Assembly: GCA_017444095.1 (NCBI GenBank)
Contig: JAFSXM010000002.1
Span: forward strand, 1-39,514
Source of the DNA: Rickettsiales bacterium
GTDB lineage: Bacteria; Pseudomonadota; Alphaproteobacteria; Rickettsiales; Deianiraeaceae
Direction: 5' to 3'
DNA length: 39,514 nucleotides
Both the position numbers and the translations under genes were made by a program. Positions 34,380 through 39,514 of the stretch are shown here, piece by piece (positions within the stretch are counted from its first letter, which is position 1; each line of letters starts with the position of its first letter). Under the pieces are notes generated by a model. The model saw only the letters and a list, made by a program, of their open reading frames with translations. It was not told the origin of the DNA and made no database searches.

Positions 34380-36146
34380 TTACTTACCAAGTGTTTGTTG
34401 ATATTCATCAATACCTTTATTACTAATGCTATCACATCCATTGCATGATGAGCACAACCCGAATGGCCAATATCTGTTGCCCGTTGCATTATAAGTTTCT
34501 CCCAGCCGTTTATTTGTGATATCATACGATTTTTCAACTTCATCAATTGCCTCAATATGTTCGCATTGTTTGTACTTTGTGTATGCCAAACTATCTACGT
34601 TACCATTACTATATTTTTTAATAATATCATTATGCTCTTTCAGAAATTTTTTATTAGCATATTTGGCATACCACTCGGCACCAAGCTTTGCTAAACCAAC
34701 ATTATAGAGTTTTCCATTTTTAGCTTTACGAAAGATATTTTCTTTCTCTAATGTCCGTTTCTTATTACCAATATCTATTTGTTTAACATCATAAATCACC
34801 TTCAATAGCTCGTGAACTATTTTTTCATATAAACCATGTTTAATGTGCTGCGGAAGATATTCATCGCCTTTCATCCATCTTTTCACATCACCTTTTGGAA
34901 AAATATTATCCATGATCGACTGAATTTTTTTGTCTTCGACAAATAACGCTAAAATTAAACGAGTTCTAATCTTAATCTCATCCAGAAAATCATTTATTTG
35001 GTCATGCGTGCCACCTAAATTCTCTACATCTTTCCGTTGAAGCTCATTATGGAGTTTTAATTTTTGTCGTAAAGGCTCATTGTCTTTTGCAAATTTATAA
35101 AAATCATTCAACACTGTAGTAAGCAATTGAATATTTCGTTTATACGCGTCCGAATTTTTTTTTACTGATGCTGTGAATACATCACAGATGCGTAAAATCG
35201 AAGAAATGTAATCAATAATATTATTAATATTGACATACTGTTCCCGTATTTTGTCATGTAAACATAATTCATCTGCTAATGTATCAATATCAACTTCATG
35301 AAATTTATTAAAATAATCACCAAGTATGTATCTTGAAAAATACGGCATTATCAGAGGTATATTGTTGTCAGAAAGATCTGACTCTTCAGCTTGTTCTAAT
35401 CTGCCATTTTTTATTGCCATAATATCGTTCACTCTTTCAATATTAAATACACCCTGTAATGCTTGTTTTTCTTTAAGACAAGAAAGTAAAAACTGTATAG
35501 CCAGTATCCTACATCCAAAATAATTTTTATAAATTTCTTTTCCATTGTTAATTAAAATATTATCGACGTCTCTTCCGTAACTATCTTTTATTAATTTTAC
35601 ATTATTATTACAACGTGTCGATATAAATTTAGCTTTTTCACCATAAATCTGCTTATCAATAATATCTGCTTCGCGTTCATTAAGATCGGTCATAGAGACC
35701 ATAATATGTTTATCATTCTGGTTAAAAAAATGCATATACGGCTCTACATGTGTAATGACTTGATTATTGTGATAAACATGTAATAGCCCAAACGGTTTCT
35801 GGTAATTAGTTAAGTCAAGGATGTGTTTAGACACTTGTTGATATAATGTCTCGCGTTCCTTATTTTTTTCATAATTTATCAGAGATTTATCACATAACAT
35901 TTGGTCTATTCCACTTTTGCCATCAGTATAATCACCATTATCAAGAAGAACAGAATTATTAGGAACATAAATTGGTACAACAAATATTGGAAGATTGTTC
36001 TCATTACTAATGCCATCAACGACTTTACAATATGTTTCTACTTCTGGTGGCAAATAATCATCAGAAGGTTCTTGTCCTTCCGGTAAAAACTTATCCCTCC
36101 AAATGTTATAATTCACATTAGCTTTATTTATGTTATTTTCTTTCAC
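34380..36146 (-). CDS. Effector-like protein, 588 residues, paralogue of 36641-38161
   Basis: No known family is recognised. The N-terminus lacks a signal peptide and shares NYNIWRDKFLPEG...DYLPPEVETYCKVVDGIS and FVVPIYVP with its paralogue. Conserved potential catalytic positions are His in KPFGLLHVYHNNQVITHVEPY (YHN and THVE) and Cys in NYFGCRILAIQFLLSCL; the order His...Cys recalls papain-fold proteases or acetyltransferases but is not proof. The C-terminal block NVGLAKLGAEWYAKYANKKF and EHNDIIKKY is the most conserved part. A Cys cluster follows (WPFGLCSSCNGCDS). It starts from a GTG with TTGAAA-N16-TAAAAT six bases before it. The protein lies between lepA and a barrel-gene relic, in a duplicated block. 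Confidence 0.75.
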   Translation of the reverse strand: MKENNINKANVNYNIWRDKFLPEGQEPSDDYLPPEVETYCKVVDGISNENNLPIFVVPIYVPNNSVLLDNGDYTDGKSGIDQMLCDKSLINYEKNKERETLYQQVSKHILDLTNYQKPFGLLHVYHNNQVITHVEPYMHFFNQNDKHIMVSMTDLNEREADIIDKQIYGEKAKFISTRCNNNVKLIKDSYGRDVDNILINNGKEIYKNYFGCRILAIQFLLSCLKEKQALQGVFNIERVNDIMAIKNGRLEQAEESDLSDNNIPLIMPYFSRYILGDYFNKFHEVDIDTLADELCLHDKIREQYVNINNIIDYISSILRICDVFTASVKKNSDAYKRNIQLLTTVLNDFYKFAKDNEPLRQKLKLHNELQRKDVENLGGTHDQINDFLDEIKIRTRLILALFVEDKKIQSIMDNIFPKGDVKRWMKGDEYLPQHIKHGLYEKIVHELLKVIYDVKQIDIGNKKRTLEKENIFRKAKNGKLYNVGLAKLGAEWYAKYANKKFLKEHNDIIKKYSNGNVDSLAYTKYKQCEHIEAIDEVEKSYDITNKRLGETYNATGNRYWPFGLCSSCNGCDSISNKGIDEYQQTLGK

Positions 36147-36152
36147 GCATCT

Positions 36153-36180
36153 ATTTTAACAAAATGAATAACTTTTTCAA
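36153..36180 (-). promoter_or_regulatory. Promoter TTGAAA-N16-TAAAAT ending 6 nt before GTG
   Basis: On the minus strand TTGAAA (36180-36175), a 16-base spacer, TAAAAT (36158-36153), then six bases and the GTG at 36146. An out-of-frame ATG lies in those six bases and leads to a stop after five codons, so the GTG is the start. Confidence 0.65.
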
Positions 36181-36235
36181 AACAAATAATTATCAAACAA
36201 CACAAAGAACAAAGTATAAACAATCATTTCTATGA

Positions 36236-36461
36236 TTACATCGAAAGATACAGACTGTCAAATTTTAATCCTATTTTTCCAGCAATAGCTATATGATGTT
36301 GCCAACGTTGCTGATTTAACAATCGCGCCTCGTGTCCAAGACCAATCAATGCTCCATTAAAATTTTCACAAGAAAACAAGTTATATTGCAACCGAGCTCC
36401 AACAATTAAAAATCTAAATAAAACAAAATCTACCCCAAGGGCCGTCATCATTCCAACTGCT
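36236..36461 (-). pseudogene. 3' relic of the beta-barrel gene at 38255-39313
   Basis: The last 75 or so codons match the C-terminus of the intact barrel protein: VGMMTALGVDFVLFRFLIVG against VGMMTALGVDFVFFKVLIIG, FSCENFNGALIGLGH in both, RWQHHIAIAGKIGLKFDSLY against RWQHHLAIVGKIGLRFDTLY. Homology stops abruptly near 36461. The signal peptide and about 275 codons are missing. The reading frame that continues upstream (to 36565) runs antisense through the lepA relic, so no functional outer-membrane protein can be made. Confidence 0.88.
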
Positions 36462-36470
36462 TTTGTACCC

Positions 36471-36604
36471 GTAATACACGAACAACTGGAAAGAGAATTT
36501 GACTTAAAAAAGCAAAAAAAGGTAAAAAACGGATGAAGATGTGTGGTAATGTTGAAGTTCCACAAAGTGCTTTCACTGCGGTATTAAAAATGGAAGATAA
36601 ATAA
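36471..36604 (+). pseudogene. lepA relic: two fused fragments
   Basis: Bases 36471-36509 encode [13 protein letters not shown], matching [13 protein letters not shown] of intact lepA (33605-33643). Bases 36521-36604 match the last 84 bases of lepA (34271-34354) at 80 positions, including the stop region. The two parts are in different frames and about 630 bp between them is deleted. The first part differs from lepA mostly at third codon positions; the second is nearly identical. Confidence 0.9.
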
Positions 36605-36640
36605 TAACATAGCAAGATTTCCAGATTATATATTCAATAT

Positions 36641-38161
36641 CTATTGTGATTTTCTCATATTCATCTCATTATTGTGTTCTTCTTTAAGATTAAACAACGT
36701 GCATCTATTACAAGACCAACAATTTGGAAAAGGACAAGAAAAGGTAATATTCTCTCCGTCTTTCGATGAATTAACAGTTCCATTTTTCATACCATCTTCT
36801 TCTTCTTTGATACTTATCCTTCTGCTACCTTCTCCGGACTCCTTATCGTTATTATCATTCTTCATAATCATACTTGATTTATCATCTTCATTATTTGCCT
36901 TGCTATTGATTTTATCATCACTATTCTTGCTGTTAGCATTATTATTTTGAGTTGATTGTTGGTTTTTGCTGTTTTTTTTCTGTTCCATTATCTTTTCATA
37001 AGTTTCATTAATTGTCGCCAGTGCTCCTTTCCTATCTGGTTCCTTTAAATTTTCATAACCATAAGCAGCGCTATCATATAAACCATCTGTGGTATTATGT
37101 TCTTGATTGTAATTTTTGATAATGTCATTATGCTCTTCTAAAAATTTCTTGTCAGCATATGTTGCATACCACTCGGCACCAAGCTTTGCTAAACCAACAT
37201 TGCACCATTTACCCTTATTTTTTTTCCTATAAACATCATTCTTCAACATATCAGTCTTTTGTTTTATGTCTTCGTTTGAAATGTTAAATTGTGTAATTTT
37301 TTTTAACAGCTTTCGCTTCAATTCATCATTATCACTATATTTAGTAAGATAATATACTGGGTCATATAACAAATCTTCTTTCTCGTTCAGCTTACATTTG
37401 TTTTCTCTAATTTTATCAAAAATACATAATAATCTTGCAAGTAATTCAATATCCACTTGTGCATATTTAACAAAATCTTCAGGAAGAGAAAAAAATAGAT
37501 CATTACCATAGCTTATCAAGTTGTTGTTTAATACTTTGATGGATTTACAATTATCCCTCATCAAAGATATAATAAATTGTAAAGCAACCGTTCTGCAAGA
37601 AAAAAAATCTCTGTAAAAGTTGCTCCATGAAAAATAAAGTCGTCTGCGTTGTGTTGAATGTTTTCCCTCTTGCACACAATCTATTGGCAATGGAAACCGC
37701 ATATCAGAGTCTAATGATGAAAAATACTCATATATGTCATCTTTATTTTTATGATATACAAATCCATCGCAATGCTTGATACAATATTTATTATGATAAA
37801 CATAAATAACACCAAATGGCTTATTTTGATTGCATAATTCTTTGTATTTTTCATTAACCAGCTTGTAGTAATTATTCTTCTTTCTTTCTTCTATAAGATC
37901 ATTCATATTTTCCATTTCTCTACTATCGTTTGTTCCTCCAAAACTCTGCTTAATACCTTTTTGTTTTGTATATTCATCATCTTCTGGGGCACATATTGGC
38001 ACAACCAATATATTCAACCCATTGTCCTTACTAATCCCATCAACAACTTGACAATATGTTTTCACTTCTGGCGGTAGTTTATCATTAGAAAATTCTGCCT
38101 TGTCTGCTAAAAAATGATCTTTCCAACATTCTGTATTTGAAAACAACTTTTCATCTTCCAT
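36641..38161 (-). CDS. Effector-like protein, 506 residues, paralogue of 34380-36146
   Basis: It shares with its paralogue an N-terminal block (CWKDHF...KLPPEVKTYCQVVDGIS, ILVVPICAP), the His region KPFGVIYVYHNKYCIKHCDG, the Cys region RDFFSCRTVALQFIISLM, and the block NVGLAKLGAEWYATYADKKF with EHNDIIKNY. It then carries an extra low-complexity region of about 70 residues rich in Asn, Ser, Lys and Asp before the Cys cluster CPFPNCWSCNRCTLFN. About 110 residues of the paralogue's middle are missing here. The start ATG is preceded by TTGATA (38205-38200) and TAATAT after 18 bases, leaving a leader of about 7 bases. No signal peptide. Function unknown; export is inference. Confidence 0.75.
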   Translation of the reverse strand: MEDEKLFSNTECWKDHFLADKAEFSNDKLPPEVKTYCQVVDGISKDNGLNILVVPICAPEDDEYTKQKGIKQSFGGTNDSREMENMNDLIEERKKNNYYKLVNEKYKELCNQNKPFGVIYVYHNKYCIKHCDGFVYHKNKDDIYEYFSSLDSDMRFPLPIDCVQEGKHSTQRRRLYFSWSNFYRDFFSCRTVALQFIISLMRDNCKSIKVLNNNLISYGNDLFFSLPEDFVKYAQVDIELLARLLCIFDKIRENKCKLNEKEDLLYDPVYYLTKYSDNDELKRKLLKKITQFNISNEDIKQKTDMLKNDVYRKKNKGKWCNVGLAKLGAEWYATYADKKFLEEHNDIIKNYNQEHNTTDGLYDSAAYGYENLKEPDRKGALATINETYEKIMEQKKNSKNQQSTQNNNANSKNSDDKINSKANNEDDKSSMIMKNDNNDKESGEGSRRISIKEEEDGMKNGTVNSSKDGENITFSCPFPNCWSCNRCTLFNLKEEHNNEMNMRKSQ

Positions 38162-38254
38162 CTACAACACGGAGAATATTATGCAATATTTCTGCATACT
38201 ATCAAGAAAAAAAGTTCTTTTTAAAACAAACTACAATTGTTCCACTGCTATCAT

Positions 38255-39313
38255 TTACAATGATAGATACAAAGTATCAAATCTAAGTCCTATCTTACCA
38301 ACTATAGCCAAATGATGTTGCCAACGATTTTGGCTTAACGATGCACCATCGTGTCCAAGACCAATCAATGCTCCATTAAAATTCTCACAAGAAAACATAT
38401 TATATTGTAGTTGAGCTCCAATTATCAAAACTTTAAAGAAAACAAAGTCTACCCCCAATGCAGTCATCATACCAACAACATTCATAGACCTACGAGGGCC
38501 ATATCTATAAGAATGATAATAGGGAGAATAACTATAAGAATAGTTATATTGCACTTTTCCATTACCAAGAAATATTGCACCAAGGTTAATATATGGCTCA
38601 ACGGCGAAATACTTTGAAACAATAATTTTCATACCAAACATCCCATAAAAACCAATGCTTGGTGACATTTTACTACCAATAACACCAGATGAATATTTAT
38701 CAAACCAATCGTATTTAACACCCAATCCAGCAAACATATGCAATCCACTTTGAAGTTTCCAACTAAAATTTGCATTGATGCCAAATGTATAAATTCGATT
38801 TCCTACCTTATATGACTCAACACCAGTAATGGTTGTAAAAGTATTGCTACCAATAGAAAAATACAAATCCATACCAATATTATAATAATTAACAAAATTA
38901 TTTTCACCATTTGTGCCAATTATTTTCACTTGTTTAGAGGATACATTCGTCACAACACCTACATTTCCATCATTCTTCTCCGCAATTTGTGTTTCTTTTT
39001 CATCATTGGCTTTATTCAATTCGTATTGTGCAATAACAACTTTATCGTCAGCATTAGATGCACTATTATTGTTATTTTCAGCATTAGTTATAACGACATC
39101 ATTACCATTATCAGCAACATCTGTATTTTTAGTTTCTATATTATCCATCGTTGATATGGCTGTCTCTGCTTGTATAGATGCATTATCATAATTGTTTACA
39201 TCTTTTTGAACTTCGTTTATTAAAACTGTGTTATTATCAATATTTTCTGCCAATAAAAAACCCGATGCATTTACCAGAACAACAATAAATAAAAACAAGC
39301 AACACCTTTTCAT
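38255..39313 (-). CDS. Outer-membrane beta-barrel protein with long acidic N-terminal region
   Basis: From the ATG at 39313 the protein has about 352 residues and starts with a clean signal peptide (MKRCCLFLFIVVLVNASGFL, then LAEN). The longer frame from 39367 would overlap the gltX end and lacks a proper signal. Residues about 25-125 are acidic and Asn-rich, probably disordered and exposed (NGNDVVITNAENNNNSASN). The rest alternates polar and hydrophobic residues with strand-like segments (YNIGMDLYFSIGSNTFTTIT, FAGLGVKYDWFD, KYFAVEPYINLGAIFLG) and ends GKIGLRFDTLYLSL, typical of an 8-strand porin-like barrel. A Tyr-rich loop (YNYSYSYSPYYHSYRYG) is probably external. A 3' relic of a second copy is at 36236-36461. 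Confidence 0.82.
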   Translation of the reverse strand: MKRCCLFLFIVVLVNASGFLLAENIDNNTVLINEVQKDVNNYDNASIQAETAISTMDNIETKNTDVADNGNDVVITNAENNNNSASNADDKVVIAQYELNKANDEKETQIAEKNDGNVGVVTNVSSKQVKIIGTNGENNFVNYYNIGMDLYFSIGSNTFTTITGVESYKVGNRIYTFGINANFSWKLQSGLHMFAGLGVKYDWFDKYSSGVIGSKMSPSIGFYGMFGMKIIVSKYFAVEPYINLGAIFLGNGKVQYNYSYSYSPYYHSYRYGPRRSMNVVGMMTALGVDFVFFKVLIIGAQLQYNMFSCENFNGALIGLGHDGASLSQNRWQHHLAIVGKIGLRFDTLYLSL

Positions 39314-39333
39314 ATTGGCAGTAAAACAAATCA

Positions 39334-39514
39334 TTATCGAAACAGCCTTACAACACCTTCTACCCAATCGGCTCCAATAAGTTCTATCATCTTATGAATA
39401 CCAATTCCGTGTTGAGTGCCAATAATCATCGTTCTCAATACAGGGTAATACTCCTTTAATTTTTTGCCATCATTCGTTAATATTTCCTTAAATGAATTTT
39501 GAAAATCATTGTAA
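39334..39514 (-). CDS. gltX: Probable glutamyl-tRNA synthetase, C-terminal end only
   Basis: The frame is open from the window edge to a TAA at 39336-39334 and gives about 59 residues. The end YYPVLRTMIIGTQHGIGIHK, then MIELIGADWVEGVVRLF, follows the anticodon-binding C-terminal pattern of GltX (LR-x3-x-G-x2-HG-x-(E/G)-(L/I), then LLG-x-E-x-V-x2-RL). The assignment rests only on this tail, so another class I synthetase is not excluded. The barrel gene starts 21 bases after it. Confidence 0.65.
   Translation of the reverse strand, partial: YNDFQNSFKEILTNDGKKLKEYYPVLRTMIIGTQHGIGIHKMIELIGADWVEGVVRLFR

Noticed and set aside
36236..36565. A 109-codon ORF covering the barrel relic
   Set aside because: Its first 30 or so codons are antisense to the lepA relic; only the last part is homologous to the barrel protein, so I annotate a relic rather than a gene.
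1..39514. tRNA, rRNA and CRISPR signals
   Set aside because: I looked for conserved T-loop sequences, long conserved rRNA blocks and regularly spaced direct repeats and saw none; short tRNAs could still be missed by eye.

Overview
The window is a very AT-rich (about 30% GC by eye), gene-dense bacterial segment. Its conserved genes are mainly housekeeping: adk, pdhA, lepB, lysC, murF, era, elbB, prfA, lipB, rpmI-rplT, mraY, rseP, a xer recombinase, lepA and the 3' end of a probable gltX. An IalB-family secreted protein, ankyrin repeats, dispersed cell-wall genes and many lineage-specific secreted or Cys-tailed proteins suggest a reduced-genome, host-associated alphaproteobacterium. I cannot name the genus from sequence alone. 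No rRNA, tRNA or CRISPR was recognised.

Layout. 1-2.6 kb: a frameshifted IS1595-type transposase, cut by the window edge, abuts a GHKL-ATPase/nuclease gene that has an in-frame stop near its 5' end. 2.7-6.0 kb: adenylate kinase with a possible membrane anchor, an IalB-like protein, a 26-residue membrane peptide, and a LysE exporter-pdhA operon. 6.2-11.3 kb: a 766-residue orphan protein, then an operon (ankyrin protein, PilO-like protein, PilP/GspB-like protein). 11.4-11.6 kb: a 177-bp MITE with 25-bp terminal inverted repeats and a perfect 8-bp target duplication. 11.7-19.6 kb: lepB, lysC, an EF-hand protein, murF, era and elbB. 19.6-26.2 kb: a LysR regulator, a coiled-coil protein, a prfA-LysE-like-lipB operon, two paralogous lipoproteins, and a protein with a large internal duplication. 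26.3-34.4 kb: rpmI-rplT, a polytopic membrane protein, rseP-mraY, xer, a Cys-tailed orphan and lepA. 34.4-39.5 kb: a decayed segmental duplication in which the block lepA / effector-like protein / beta-barrel protein occurs twice. One copy keeps lepA and the other keeps the barrel gene. The window ends in probable gltX.

The most striking property is promoter geometry. In about ten genes the -10 hexamer ends 5-7 nt before the start codon, and where a -35 is visible it lies 27-31 nt before the start. These genes have no recognisable Shine-Dalgarno sequence. That is the expected layout for leaderless mRNAs. It also corrects several starts (prfA, the EF-hand gene, era) whose longer reading frames translate promoter DNA. 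The other main observations are the MITE, the mosaic lepA/effector/barrel duplication, and a set of orphan proteins ending in Cys clusters that may form a secreted-protein repertoire.
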